64,000 nucleotides of DNA from Filifactor alocis ATCC 35896 (GCF_000163895.2 NC_016630.1:1860001-1924000), one strand, 5' to 3'. Positions 1 to 8,991 are shown, numbered from the stretch's first letter. A program made the numbers and translations. The notes: generated by a model from the letters alone, not told the origin.

Positions 1-2664
1 CGCTTCTTGAATCTTATCACTCATCGTACCATTCTCTCCTGTGTTCGGCACGGTTTGTGTCGGTGCAACGATTCTTTTGCCGTCCGGCGCAAAAATTTGT
101 TCCAACGCTTTGGAAAGTGTTTCTTCCATTACAATTTGATCCTTGTATCCCACAATGATTCGTTTTACCTCCGGAATGGCATTTTCTCCCGATGCACGAA
201 TGTACAGCGGTTCGATATAGAGCAAGCTGTCATCAATCGGAATTGTCAAAATATGACCTCTCAACACTTCCGAACCTCTACTGTTCCACAAGGACAAGTC
301 TTTGGAAATTTTATCGTTGTTACTGAATTTTCCTTCCATCTGTTGCGGTCCGATGATAATTTTATCTTTCGGCATGCGATACAGAATCAATTTGCCGTAT
401 TCTTCTCCGTCGTTTCTTGCAATGAGCAATCCGGTCAAATTTTGTTTTGCTTTCGGAGTATATGGAATACTCAACAGAAACTCCGCCTGTTTTTCTCCCG
501 GAATTCGGTAGGTAGAATAGATAGATTCCATCTTACTCTCTTCTCCTCCGTAAAATTCGGAAGGTATGCTCCACTGGTCTTCACGATTATAAAATACTTG
601 AGAATCATTCATATGATAGGTGGAATAAATTTCCGATTGAATATCAAACAACTGCTGAGGATATCTCAAATGCTCTTTGACTCCCTCCGGCATAGTATCG
701 ATAGGCTTGAAAAGGTCGGGAAATATTTTTGCATAAGTTTTGACAATCGGATCCGTTTCATCCAAAAGATAGAATGATACATCACCGTCGTAACTGTCTA
801 CCACTACCTTGAACGAATTGCGGATATAGTTCATTTTTTCCGTTCCGTTTCTGTTTACGATTGGTTGCGAATACGGAAAATTTTCTGAAACAGTGTACCC
901 GTCAATGAGATACATCACTCTTCCGTTTACCGCAACCGGATAAATATCACTGTCATAACTCAAAAACGGCGCTATCTTTTTGACTCTTCCGAGTACATCA
1001 CGATAGATGAGAATTTTGCTGTCCGATGTGATGTTTTCCGAAATCAAAATCTTAAAGTCACGTTGACGCATCGCAAACAGCAATCGATTCACAAAATTCA
1101 ACGGAATCCCGCCATTCCCTTGATATTGCGTCATCTCGTTGGACTCTCCTTTCGGATAGTCAAACTCCAATTCTTTGGTATTCACGATGACATAATCCGC
1201 TGCCAATTCACCGAAATAAATTTGCGGTTTTTCCAACTTCAAATTCGGATAATTACTTTGAACCGGCACATTCTTCATCACCATTTCCGGTTGTCCGGAC
1301 GGAGTCAATTGATTGACAGGTGCCATCGCAAGCCCATATCCATGTGTATACTTCAACTTTGTGTTAATCCAGTTTTGTGCCTTATCCTCCAACTTTGACT
1401 TATCCATCTCACGAACGGACAAAAACACCTGTGTCAAATTACCGTCCAACACATATCTGTCAATATCCACATCGCTGAACCGATAGTAACCGCGCAACCC
1501 TTGTAATTGGTTGAATGCTTCGTTGGTAGGACGATAGTCGTTCAAACTGATATTCATCACTGTCTCTTGATTTTGCGACAGACCTTCCGCCGTCATATCA
1601 TTTTTCAAATCAAATTCTCTTGTCTCAATTTTATCCAAACCATATGCCAATTTTGTATACTTGATTGCATTTTCAATATACGGTTTTTCTTTTGACAACT
1701 CATTCGGCGCAACAACAAAGTTTTGAACGGTCGTTTCTAAGAAGGTGCTTCCCAAATTGATAACTAAAGTTATCCCAATCAAGGATAACACAAATTTTTT
1801 GCTCAATTTTTTTCGAACAAGAAGTACCACGCCTGCAACCGAAGCTAACACCGCATCAATGCGATATACCCAAAGATTGATGGCAACATCGGTATATCCT
1901 GCTCCAAACACAGCCCCTCGTTGGGAATACAGCAAAAAGTAAGACAACATCAAGCTTCTTCCTGCAATCAACAGGAAGAACATCGCACCGAAAAAACGAA
2001 GGCGTTTTACAAAAAATGTCGACACTTGGTTTTGTAACCGTTTTTCAGGGTGAATGAATCGTATCCCTTCTCTTTCTTCCTCATGTCTGTCCAACAAGGT
2101 TGGTGACAGATACAAAATCAACAAAAATCCGAACACGATGGTTGTCAAAAACAACAACACAACCAAACTGGACAAAGCCAGTAATATTTCATTCATAAAA
2201 GAAAGCTGAAACACATAAAATCCCAAATCTTTTTGAAAAATAGGGTCATTGATGCCAAAGGAAACACCGTGAATCGCCTTGAGCATATTCATCCAACCCT
2301 CCGACACAACCGCCCTGGTAAAACCGAAAGACAGCACAAATGTTACCAAAGCAATTCCCCGTTTCACAGGTTTACGTTGATTTTCCTCTTCCAAAGTATT
2401 AAAGTGTACCAAAAAATCCTTGTAGGTCTTGTTGAAAAAAAGATATACCAGTAAGCTGACACCAAAAAAGGTAGGTACTCCAATCATCAAAGAAGCAAAT
2501 ACGCCTCTTAAATAAGTGCTCAAATATCCTATTTGTCGAAACCAAACAATATCCGTTGCAAAAGTAATCAATTGAGTAGAAATCAAAAATAATACAAAAA
2601 ATATTCCTATCAATATCCACAGTTTTTTCTTTCTAAAATCAATACTCCGCATTTTTTTCGCCAT
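1..2664 (-). CDS. UPF0182 family large membrane protein (3' end off the window)
   Basis: The reading frame is open for 888 codons from an ATG at 2664 to the left edge. It is preceded by an AGGAAG ribosome site. The N-terminus MAKKMRSIDF leads into a series of hydrophobic segments over roughly the first 320 residues (for example LWILIGIFFVLFLIS and LALSSLVVLLFLTTIVFGF). A long soluble, probably extracellular part follows, containing FNQLQGLRGYYRFSDVDIDR and THGYGLAMAPVNQ, which are typical of UPF0182 (COG1615). Family members are around 900 residues, so little of the C-terminus is missing. The function of the family is unknown. No operon partner is visible; a 665-bp gap lies upstream. Family assignment is from recognisable sequence; any role would be a guess. 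Confidence 0.88.
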   Translation of the reverse strand, partial: MAKKMRSIDFRKKKLWILIGIFFVLFLISTQLITFATDIVWFRQIGYLSTYLRGVFASLMIGVPTFFGVSLLVYLFFNKTYKDFLVHFNTLEEENQRKPVKRGIALVTFVLSFGFTRAVVSEGWMNMLKAIHGVSFGINDPIFQKDLGFYVFQLSFMNEILLALSSLVVLLFLTTIVFGFLLILYLSPTLLDRHEEEREGIRFIHPEKRLQNQVSTFFVKRLRFFGAMFFLLIAGRSLMLSYFLLYSQRGAVFGAGYTDVAINLWVYRIDAVLASVAGVVLLVRKKLSKKFVLSLIGITLVINLGSTFLETTVQNFVVAPNELSKEKPYIENAIKYTKLAYGLDKIETREFDLKNDMTAEGLSQNQETVMNISLNDYRPTNEAFNQLQGLRGYYRFSDVDIDRYVLDGNLTQVFLSVREMDKSKLEDKAQNWINTKLKYTHGYGLAMAPVNQLTPSGQPEMVMKNVPVQSNYPNLKLEKPQIYFGELAADYVIVNTKELEFDYPKGESNEMTQYQGNGGIPLNFVNRLLFAMRQRDFKILISENITSDSKILIYRDVLGRVKKIAPFLSYDSDIYPVAVNGRVMYLIDGYTVSENFPYSQPIVNRNGTEKMNYIRNSFKVVVDSYDGDVSFYLLDETDPIVKTYAKIFPDLFKPIDTMPEGVKEHLRYPQQLFDIQSEIYSTYHMNDSQVFYNREDQWSIPSEFYGGEESKMESIYSTYRIPGEKQAEFLLSIPYTPKAKQNLTGLLIARNDGEEYGKLILYRMPKDKIIIGPQQMEGKFSNNDKISKDLSLWNSRGSEVLRGHILTIPIDDSLLYIEPLYIRASGENAIPEVKRIIVGYKDQIVMEETLSKALEQIFAPDGKRIVAPTQTVPNTGENGTMSDKIQEA

Positions 2665-3329
2665 AGATGTTTCTTCCTTTCTTACTATCGGTCATCCTAT
2701 CCGTTATCTTAAAACAGACGGTTCTGTGTTCTTGCTCTATCCGACTTATCTGTATGTTTACCTTTTATAATATGCACTTATTCTATCATATTATTCTGTT
2801 TTTTTCATGGAATATATTTTTCATATCCCCTTCTATCTCAAATGTAGAACAAAGCTCTCTTTCGATGAAAAATACTGTCTTATATTTTTATCTGTGCTAT
2901 AATGGGAATCATATGAAAAGCAAATCACATTGTCATCCGTTCCATGTTAAAAATATCTCTTAGCTTTTTTTCTTATCCAAAGTTAAAGAACTAATACCAA
3001 AATCCGATTGAACTGTTGAACGAACCGAATCTCTGCAAGTTCTATTTTTGACTGTTTCATGAATCAGTTGATTGACACTTTCACAAAGTCTGACCATAAC
3101 TTTTTCAAGTGTGTAAAATGTTTTGTTTTACAAGAAATAATAGAATCATTCTATTGAGTTTTGATATAAGTATGTCATTACTTAATGTGAACAAGAACGG
3201 AAATGATAACCTGTAATTTAAAGTAACAGTTATATGAGCAATTCAAAGTAAGAAGCTTATCATTTATCAAATTTTCAAATCCTGCAATCGCAAGACAATC
3301 AAATTCTCATTTTGAAAGGAGAATGCACC
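2665..3329. other. Gene-poor intergenic region
   Basis: This gap lies between the divergent UPF0182 gene and a small membrane-protein pair. A TGC-TATAAT extended -10-like element is present on the + strand at 2898-2903 without a clear -35 box. A 45-codon frame on the minus strand (2960-3097) lacks a good ribosome site and a recognisable product. I see no RNA gene, repeat or mobile element here. Confidence 0.4.
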
Positions 3330-3560
3330 ATGCTCGACAAAAAAATTATCAATCAATTGTTTAACCTCAGCTCAATGCTCTTTTTTTGTTCCATCCTCTA
3401 TAAACAAAATGTGTTTCTGCCTAAAATAGCAAGTGTATTTGTCATCATCTCATCTATTTTAGGAATTCTATACAATCATCAAAATAACAAAAAATTCATT
3501 ACCTACTTAGGATATGCTCTGCTGCTATGCATTGCCTTATATATTATCTTTTTAGAATAA
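3330..3560 (+). CDS. Small membrane protein, 76 aa, unknown function
   Basis: The ATG at 3330 is chosen because AAAGGAG lies about 8 nt upstream. The product MLDKKIINQLFN... is mostly hydrophobic, with about three candidate membrane segments (residues 10-25, 30-48 and 57-75) and a short polar link, YNHQNNKKF. The segment VFLPKIASVFVIISSILGIL closely resembles two segments of the next gene, so the two genes look like products of duplication. The downstream gene starts 17 nt after this stop, so co-transcription is likely. I do not recognise the family and assign no function. Confidence 0.75.
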   Translation: MLDKKIINQLFNLSSMLFFCSILYKQNVFLPKIASVFVIISSILGILYNHQNNKKFITYLGYALLLCIALYIIFLE

Positions 3561-3577
3561 AAACAGAGGTGGTTACT

Positions 3578-3970
3578 ATGTTAAACAAAAAAAATATCCA
3601 AATTTTACTGATTACCATGGTTATCTTGATTCTTTGTTCCATGATATTCACAGAATCTGTTCTTCTGCCGAAGATAGCGGTAGCCGGCGTTATCATCTAC
3701 TCTATCGCAGCAATACTTTATTTCTATACCCATAGAGTAGAGACAATTATCTTACTGAATATCGGAAACATATTTGTATTGCTTTCTCTCGGTTTTGACC
3801 GAAATATTTTATTGTTCAAAACAACCGGTGTCATACTAATGATTACAGGTATAGTCGGAGTATTCTATTCCTACCAAAACGAAAAAAAGATACTTTCCTG
3901 TCTCCCCTATTTCTTTGAAGCGTGTGTGGGAGGATATCTCTTATACTATCTATCTTGTGTCATAAAATAA
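3578..3970 (+). CDS. Small membrane protein, 130 aa, internally duplicated, unknown function
   Basis: The ATG at 3578 follows an AGAGGTGG ribosome site. The protein is almost wholly hydrophobic. Its first half carries SVLLPKIAVAGVIIYSIAAI, matching VFLPKIASVFVIISSILGIL of the upstream 76-aa protein. Its second half carries KTTGVILMITGIVGVFYSYQ followed by NEKKIL, matching SILGILYNHQ + NNKKFI of the upstream protein. It therefore looks like two copies of a unit of about 45-60 residues, each with two membrane spans and a short NxKK-type polar loop. The tandem arrangement suggests the two proteins work together. No known family is recognised. Confidence 0.75.
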   Translation: MLNKKNIQILLITMVILILCSMIFTESVLLPKIAVAGVIIYSIAAILYFYTHRVETIILLNIGNIFVLLSLGFDRNILLFKTTGVILMITGIVGVFYSYQNEKKILSCLPYFFEACVGGYLLYYLSCVIK

Positions 3971-4023
3971 TAACGCTAACAATCCAATAAAAATCCTTGT
4001 TTTGGCACGAAAGTCTGTCAGAG

Positions 4024-4257
4024 TTACGATAAATTTCCATTTGAAACCCCTTTCTTCAACAGTAACCTAATTGGAAATAACGGAAAAAACACAATCTCGG
4101 TTAAATAGAAATCGTAATGTATCATGATGATAGCGATTAAAACATGAGTGAGAATGATATTGTCCAACAAATCATAAACAGAAAAATATGCCATCATCGA
4201 TACAAATATGACGGAACATGTTACAACTGACAAAACAGTTCTAATAAATTTTCGCAT
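4024..4257 (-). CDS. Possible small membrane protein, 77 aa
   Basis: MRKFIRTVLSVVTCSVIF... has a positively charged N-terminus and three hydrophobic stretches, as expected for a small inner-membrane protein. Its ATG lies only a few bases beyond the terminator hairpin of the upstream parvulin gene, and the only ribosome-site-like bases (AGGG) are inside that hairpin's stem. Translation could therefore be weak or absent. The product is unrecognised and this may be a chance frame. Confidence 0.35.
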   Translation of the reverse strand: MRKFIRTVLSVVTCSVIFVSMMAYFSVYDLLDNIILTHVLIAIIMIHYDFYLTEIVFFPLFPIRLLLKKGVSNGNLS

Positions 4258-4258
4258 G

Positions 4259-4300
4259 ATAAAAGCCCTAAAAAAGATACCGTTCTTTTTCAGGGCTTTA
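4259..4300 (-). terminator. Terminator of the parvulin gene
   Basis: AAAGCCCTGAAAAAGA (minus strand) pairs with TCTTTTTTAGGGCTTT with one G-U wobble, giving a 16-bp stem followed by TTTT. It lies 20 nt after the parvulin stop codon. Confidence 0.75.
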
Positions 4301-4318
4301 TTTTTTCAATAAGTTTTG

Positions 4319-5062
4319 TTATTTTAATTTTTGTACCACATATTTTTTATGCAATTCTTCGATTGTTTTGACATATTGTTCATGTTGCTTTTTCTCAAGA
4401 AGCGTTGCTTCAATCTCCGGTTCAATCAAATCAAATGCAATCTGTTGTTGCGGATATTTTTTATCCACTCTGATGACATGATATCCGAACTGTGTTTTTA
4501 CCGGTACGGAAACCTCATTTTCTTCCAAAGCAAACGCTACACTTTCAAATTCAGGAACCATTTGTCCGCGACCGAATTTTCCCAAACTTCCTCCACTTGA
4601 TTTTGACGGACAACTTGAATGTTTTTCCGCCAATTCTTCAAAAGGAATCCCTTTGTCAATCTTGATATAAATTTCTCTTGCCAACGCCTCGTTATCTACC
4701 AGAATGTGGGAAGCTTCCACTTCTCCGCTTTGTACAAAAACATTCTTATGTTCTTCATAGAATGCTCTTTTTTCCTCGTCTGTAATCGGTTCCACTTCCA
4801 CAATTTTATTGACACCGAATTGAATCAACAAGTTTTCTTTCAAGATTTCCAATTGTTTTTGGAATTCTTCCGTTTCATCCAACTTCTTTTCTTTTGCATC
4901 GAAATAAATCATTTTTTGGTTAATCATTTCATCCAACAATCCATCTTCCGCATTATCTCCTTGCAATTTTTTTAAGATTTCTTTCCCTAAGGACCGTTTC
5001 ATGATTTCAAACTCTTCTCTTGTAATATCTATGCCATTTACTTTCGCTAATACTTCAGACAT
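4319..5062 (-). CDS. Parvulin-type peptidyl-prolyl cis-trans isomerase, cytoplasmic
   Basis: This 247-aa protein has a SurA/PrsA-like N-terminal helical region (residues 1-105, including LAKVNGIDITREEFE). A rotamase (PpiC) domain follows at residues 115-205: VEASHILVDNEALAREI, then GGSLGKFGRGQMVPEFESV and VKTQFGYHVIRV, the standard parvulin motifs. It should catalyse proline isomerisation and assist folding. There is no signal peptide or lipobox, so unlike lipoprotein PrsA it should stay in the cytoplasm. The ATG at 5062 is preceded by GGGGAGGAAT. It is transcribed alone, with its own terminator. The family is certain; the exact subtype is inferred. Confidence 0.9.
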   Translation of the reverse strand: MSEVLAKVNGIDITREEFEIMKRSLGKEILKKLQGDNAEDGLLDEMINQKMIYFDAKEKKLDETEEFQKQLEILKENLLIQFGVNKIVEVEPITDEEKRAFYEEHKNVFVQSGEVEASHILVDNEALAREIYIKIDKGIPFEELAEKHSSCPSKSSGGSLGKFGRGQMVPEFESVAFALEENEVSVPVKTQFGYHVIRVDKKYPQQQIAFDLIEPEIEATLLEKKQHEQYVKTIEELHKKYVVQKLK

Positions 5063-5559
5063 ATTTTATTCCTCCCCATTTTTTGATTCACACTGTGACT
5101 ATTCTATCACAAATTTCTCATAATCAAAAGAAAAAGCGTTTTTCTTACCGATTCTTTGCATATAATATGAAAAACGAATTTATCTACTATCGATTTATCT
5201 TTTGAAAAGATACTCTCTTCCACAGAGAACGCAGTGCAATATTCACTTATGTAGACGTACAACGAAAACGAATCACAATAATGAGAATCTTCTTAGTTCT
5301 TCGGATAAAAACTCCTTGTATTTCAAAACAAAACATACTACAATAAAGCTGTATACTATATTTCTATTCACCGAGATATTTTCGGTTCGCCAACTGTTTT
5401 AGATGAAAAATCCAAATAAAAACCGAGTGCATCTCTATTTATTGTTTTTACGGACATTAAAAACACCGGTTATGAAATCACACATATCGTTTGTCAATCG
5501 GTCTGTTTTTACTATGATAATCGGTTAAAGATAAGTTCTCAAGAAAAGGAGGTATTCCC
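5063..5559. other. Intergenic region between parvulin and comEA
   Basis: Two divergent genes flank this stretch. On the minus strand a TAGAAT (5101-5106) with TTGATT at 5122-5127 (spacing 15) could be a weak promoter for the parvulin gene. A better-spaced + strand promoter at 5316-5344 is listed separately. I see no convincing gene; a 66-codon frame at 5202-5402 has no recognisable product. Confidence 0.4.
5316..5344 (+). promoter_or_regulatory. Candidate promoter upstream of comEA
   Basis: TTGTAT (5316-5321) and TACAAT (5339-5344) are separated by exactly 17 bp. It would give a leader of about 210 nt before the comEA start. Confidence 0.45.
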
Positions 5560-6222
5560 TTGACTTCAAAATTCTCAAAAAACAAAAAATACCTTTTTTA
5601 CATAGCGATTCCCATTATAATCTATGCTTTGTTTCAACAGGCAAAACAGTTTTATCTTCCCAAAACCTATCCGATTCCTATCGAACAACAGGGCTCGTCT
5701 GTCACATCGGACTCCGACACTGATGAGGAGCAACAGACAGATACTCTTGATTCTCTTGCAACCTCCAATCCGACTCCCGTTGTCATCTATGTAACAGGCG
5801 CTGTCAAAAATCCGGGAGTGGTAGAGCTGAATTCGAGCCAAAGATTGAAAGATGCGATTGAACTGGTGGGAGGATTTACGGAAGATGCCGATATCGGCAG
5901 TATCAACTTGGCTGAATTCGTCAAAGACGAACAGCATTATGTCGTTACCAAAATAGGCGAAACTCCTTCGCCTCAAACTGTTTCATCCAATACAGGTACA
6001 ACAACTCCAAACACAGCGAATAACAACGCTCTTATCAATATCAATACGGCAACAAAGGAAGAATTGAAGTCATTAAACGGAATTGGTGACGCGTTATCCC
6101 AAAGAATCATTGATTTCAGAGAACAGAACGGTGCTTTTTCCGATATTGAATCTATCAAGAGCGTATCCGGTATCGGAGAGAAAAAATTTGAAGGAATCAA
6201 AGATTATATTACAGTTCAATGA
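5560..6222 (+). CDS. comEA: ComEA-type DNA-binding competence protein
   Basis: The 220-aa product starts at a TTG with AAAGGAGG 8 nt upstream. An N-terminal membrane anchor (KYLFYIAIPIIIYALF) is followed by a polar linker. A SLBB domain comes next (residues ~70-130, VVIYVTGAVKNPGVVEL), then a C-terminal pair of helix-hairpin-helix motifs (ININTATKEELKSLNGIG and IESIKSVSGIGEKKFEGI). This is the usual ComEA layout: a membrane-tethered receptor that binds double-stranded DNA during uptake. The rest of the comE operon (comEC) is not adjacent; the next gene is tmRNA. The assignment is strong; actual competence is not shown by this gene alone. Confidence 0.92.
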   Translation: MTSKFSKNKKYLFYIAIPIIIYALFQQAKQFYLPKTYPIPIEQQGSSVTSDSDTDEEQQTDTLDSLATSNPTPVVIYVTGAVKNPGVVELNSSQRLKDAIELVGGFTEDADIGSINLAEFVKDEQHYVVTKIGETPSPQTVSSNTGTTTPNTANNNALININTATKEELKSLNGIGDALSQRIIDFREQNGAFSDIESIKSVSGIGEKKFEGIKDYITVQ

Positions 6223-6239
6223 TATTTTGTGCCTTGCTA

Positions 6240-6268
6240 TTGAGAAACAGAAACAAGTATGGTATCAT
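6240..6268 (+). promoter_or_regulatory. Promoter of tmRNA
   Basis: TTGAGA (6240-6245) and TATCAT (6263-6268) have a 17-bp spacer. They lie about 70 nt before the mature 5' end of tmRNA, leaving a short leader for RNase P to remove. Confidence 0.55.
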
Positions 6269-6339
6269 CAATACACCTAAAAAAGGAATCTGTTATTATT
6301 TTCGGGTTTTGCAAAAACACTTTTATCAACTACAACCTT

Positions 6340-6693
6340 GGGGGCGTAATGGTTTCGACGGGGCTTTGAAGGTTTGAGTAGCGAGTCGTGCGAATTCTCA
6401 GAACACGTTAATCTATGAGAAACTAAATATAAACGCAAACGAAAATAATTTATTAGCTGCCTAAGCGCGGCTATGTTCCCTCTATGTCCTCCTGCCGACT
6501 AGAGCTGAACATCAACTATGCAGGGAACTGTATTGTGGATATCCGGACACAGTACGGAACAATTCGGAAGTAGTGAAACTTTAGCTTGTTATTTGGGCGA
6601 TTGCGACACGAATTTCAAAACAAATAACTACACTCGTAGAAGCTTAGGCTGAATTGGTTTCGGACATGGGTTCGACTCCCATCGTCTCCACCA
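6340..6693 (+). ncRNA. ssrA: tmRNA (transfer-messenger RNA)
   Basis: The 5' end GGGGGCGTAATGGTTTCGAC and the 3' end GGGTTCGACTCCCATCGTC followed by TCCACCA are the hallmarks of tmRNA. Bases 6340-6346 (GGGGGCG) pair with 6683-6689 (CGTCTCC) as the acceptor stem, and CCA is encoded. The tag reading frame is at 6435-6464: GCA AAC GAA AAT AAT TTA TTA GCT GCC TAA, giving ANENNLLAA, with the C-terminal LAA expected of a protease tag. It rescues stalled ribosomes with SmpB, which is not in this window. Length about 354 nt is normal. A strong terminator follows at once. Confidence 0.97.
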
Positions 6694-6709
6694 ATATGAA
6701 TATGACGTT

Positions 6710-7036
6710 TTATAAAACCTCTGTAACAGTAATGATTACAGAGGTTTCTTTTTTGAAAATATGTTGTTGTTCGTTCGTTACGTCTTCAACTCTAAGGAAT
6801 ATCGGATTTCCATATATACAAGCACCAATAAAATACATCGTTCCACAAGGGCGAGTTTTCAGGTAGTGGAATATCGTATCATTCTGCTCGGCATAAAATA
6901 CATCTTCTGCATCTTTCAACAAACATTCTTTGCAAATTATTCCACAACCTTTGTTCTCTCCCACTCTATTCCATTTCAAATAGCGAAACAATACCGATGA
7001 TAAGAGCCTATCTGACTTCTCATCATTCCATAACAT
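6710..7036 (-). CDS. Hypothetical protein, 108 aa
   Basis: The product MLWNDEKSDRLLSSVLFRYL... is soluble, with mixed charge and four cysteines (including GCGIICKEC). Codon choice (AAA, GAA, GAT, ATA/ATT) resembles neighbouring real genes, which argues for a coding sequence. The ribosome site is weak, and the frame starts after the terminator of the upstream DUF4026 gene, so it needs its own promoter. Its last codons (for TVTEVL) lie inside the tmRNA terminator hairpin. No family recognised. It could be a small accessory gene or a chance frame. Confidence 0.42.
   Translation of the reverse strand: MLWNDEKSDRLLSSVLFRYLKWNRVGENKGCGIICKECLLKDAEDVFYAEQNDTIFHYLKTRPCGTMYFIGACIYGNPIFLRVEDVTNEQQHIFKKETSVIITVTEVL
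6715..6754 (+). terminator. tmRNA terminator (bidirectional)
   Basis: AAACCTCTGTAA (6715-6726) pairs perfectly with TTACAGAGGTTT (6736-6747) across a 9-nt loop and is followed by CTTTTTT. The same hairpin also covers the last codons of the convergent minus-strand frame 6710-7036. Confidence 0.9.
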
Positions 7037-7041
7037 TTCAC

Positions 7042-7080
7042 AAAAAAAGGAACTGTTGCATCATCAAACAACAGTTCCTT
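7042..7080 (-). terminator. Terminator of the DUF4026 gene
   Basis: AAGGAACTGTTG and CAACAGTTCCTT form a perfect 12-bp stem (7047-7058 and 7069-7080). On the minus strand the stem is followed by a run of seven T residues. Confidence 0.85.
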
Positions 7081-7144
7081 ATCTGTATCTTATCGAACAA
7101 ACTGTCCGTTTCTTCTTTACTTCCCGTCGTACTCCCTTTCTCTC

Positions 7145-8884
7145 CTACAGTTCTTCATTCTGTAGAATATCGAGCAAGTAAGCAACTCTCGAATCAATAG
7201 AAACCCCTTTGAAACTGATACTCCAGTCTGTCAACTGAGACAGAGGATACGTTCCTCTATCGCCCGGAACAATACCGCCATTACCAAACAGTTCTTGCAG
7301 CAGGATTCCGGAGATTTCTTTCTCTGTGATTCTGTCAATCGTAAACCATACATGTTCAACAGCCTCTTCCCCTTCATCGGTCATCACATCAACTGCAATT
7401 TTTGCAATAACACGAATGTCCTCATCTTGAGATTTTTGTTGAAGTTGTAATGCTCTTTGGGGATAGGATACTCTCTCCCTTGCCATCGCTGCCATAATCT
7501 CCGTTGTCTTTGTTCCAAACATAAATAGGGGATTTTCTCCGATTTTTTCGGCAAAAGAAGCAGGCTTTGTCAAGATTTCGTTATGGAAGTCTTCTTCATT
7601 TCTGTATAGAAAAATCAGACTTGTATAGGTGTTGTGAGAACTTTGGCGATCCTCTTCCAAACCCTGTACACCATCTTCTTCATATTCTTTTATTCCTGAC
7701 ATCCAAGGTACGACAGTTGTCACAATCGGATCTCCGTCCGAGCAATTTCCAACAAAAAAGATAACGGGTTTCTCATCATCCTCATTGTAACAACCTTCAA
7801 TCGGCTCTCCGTTTGAACAATTTCCCACAAAAAAACTAACAGCTTTCTCCCCATCGTCCTTATAACAATCTTCAATCATCTGAGATGCTACAGAATTGAT
7901 TAAACTGAACATGGAATCAACACTGTCTTTGTCAGCACCCAAGATTTCAAGTTCTGTAATCCCAAGAGGCATCAGACCGTGAGTATGAAGCCATACATCT
8001 CCGTTCGGTCCTTCAACCGCCTGTACACGATAGAGATCCATGGGACGAAGTCCCGCTTTGGATTGAGCAACCATGGCAATCTCTCTTTTGTTGAGCATAC
8101 ACTCCTGACTTTCCGCATAGATTGCAAGCATATCCGGAACCAAAGCATACAGTAATTTTATCTGAAGATGAATGGTTTCCAACGGATTTTTTTGCACCTC
8201 CGTATACAAAACCAGTGCCGTATCTGACGAGGAGATTTCTCTTTCATCCTCTTTTGTAAAATATTTTCTTTGTAACTCAAAAATGATATCCGAATCAAAT
8301 CCGTCCATAAACATATCGAAATCATACTCATTATCCTGATAAACAACTTTGAATGCAACAGAGTTCTCTTCTTCTGAATACTCGAATGCAACACACTTGA
8401 CATCATCCAAAGAATCCAATCTCTCTCTTAAGTTCTCTTTAGAAAAATCTTCTTTCCCTTTTGGGTAAACACCTCTCATAATCGAAAATCTTTCCCATGG
8501 TTCCAAAGAGATACCACCCATCATCCTGTCACAAAGTTCAATCATCGCTATCGTATCTTCATCATCCGGCAAAAGCTCCAAAGCCTTTTCAAAATGTGCT
8601 TTTGCAGGTTGATATTGCTGAAGACCTTCGTACGCCATTCCCATTCTGTACTGATAATTATGATTGTCTGACAAATCCTGTTCCAACGGTTTCAGTATTT
8701 CAATTGCTCTGTTACAACACTCCTCTTCAATCATGCTATCAGCAGAACGATAAATCCAAACTCTGCCCAACTCACTTAAAAGCTCCGGTGTTCTCTCCTC
8801 TTCGGAAAGGCTCATTACCACTTCCTCAATCTTGTCAACTTCCCCTTCCTTAAACCATTTTTGGCATTGTTCCAATAATGTCAT
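7145..8884 (-). CDS. TPR / DUF4026 / DUF2314-type protein
   Basis: The start at 8884 (MTLLEQCQKWF) is chosen because AAAGGAGG lies just upstream; the frame extends 32 codons further without a ribosome site. Residues ~1-120 contain tetratricopeptide-like helices (YQYRMGMAYEGLQQYQPAKA). The middle, including MDLYRVQAVEGPNGDVWLHT, resembles DUF4026, and the C-terminal ~80 residues (HVWFTIDRITEKEISGILL) resemble DUF2314. The protein is soluble, 579 aa. An unusual 25-residue tandem repeat sits near residues 337-386 (two copies of IExCYxxDxEKxVxFFVGNC). The gene follows a DUF4375-type gene by about 107 nt. Function is unknown; such proteins often sit in polymorphic-toxin immunity or housekeeping-unknown loci. 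Confidence 0.8.
   Translation of the reverse strand: MTLLEQCQKWFKEGEVDKIEEVVMSLSEEERTPELLSELGRVWIYRSADSMIEEECCNRAIEILKPLEQDLSDNHNYQYRMGMAYEGLQQYQPAKAHFEKALELLPDDEDTIAMIELCDRMMGGISLEPWERFSIMRGVYPKGKEDFSKENLRERLDSLDDVKCVAFEYSEEENSVAFKVVYQDNEYDFDMFMDGFDSDIIFELQRKYFTKEDEREISSSDTALVLYTEVQKNPLETIHLQIKLLYALVPDMLAIYAESQECMLNKREIAMVAQSKAGLRPMDLYRVQAVEGPNGDVWLHTHGLMPLGITELEILGADKDSVDSMFSLINSVASQMIEDCYKDDGEKAVSFFVGNCSNGEPIEGCYNEDDEKPVIFFVGNCSDGDPIVTTVVPWMSGIKEYEEDGVQGLEEDRQSSHNTYTSLIFLYRNEEDFHNEILTKPASFAEKIGENPLFMFGTKTTEIMAAMARERVSYPQRALQLQQKSQDEDIRVIAKIAVDVMTDEGEEAVEHVWFTIDRITEKEISGILLQELFGNGGIVPGDRGTYPLSQLTDWSISFKGVSIDSRVAYLLDILQNEEL
7727..7876 (-). repeat. 75-bp in-frame tandem duplication inside the DUF4026 gene
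   Basis: Two adjacent 75-bp units, 7727-7801 and 7802-7876, encode 25 residues each. The protein copies are IEDCYKDDGEKAVSFFVGNC + SNGEP and IEGCYNEDDEKPVIFFVGNC + SDGDP. The DNA copies have diverged, so the duplication is not recent. Confidence 0.85.
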
Positions 8885-8991
8885 AGCATATCCTCCTTTT
8901 TCTCTATCATTAATGAAAGAAATCTCCCTTTCAAAAATATCTTCCTTTTGTACTTCATGCAGTGTATTCACCGATTCCAAAAAACTGCTTA

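Noticed and set aside
2960..3097. 45-codon minus-strand frame beginning MVRLCESVNQ
   Set aside because: Plausible composition but no ribosome site, promoter or recognisable family; too short to support.
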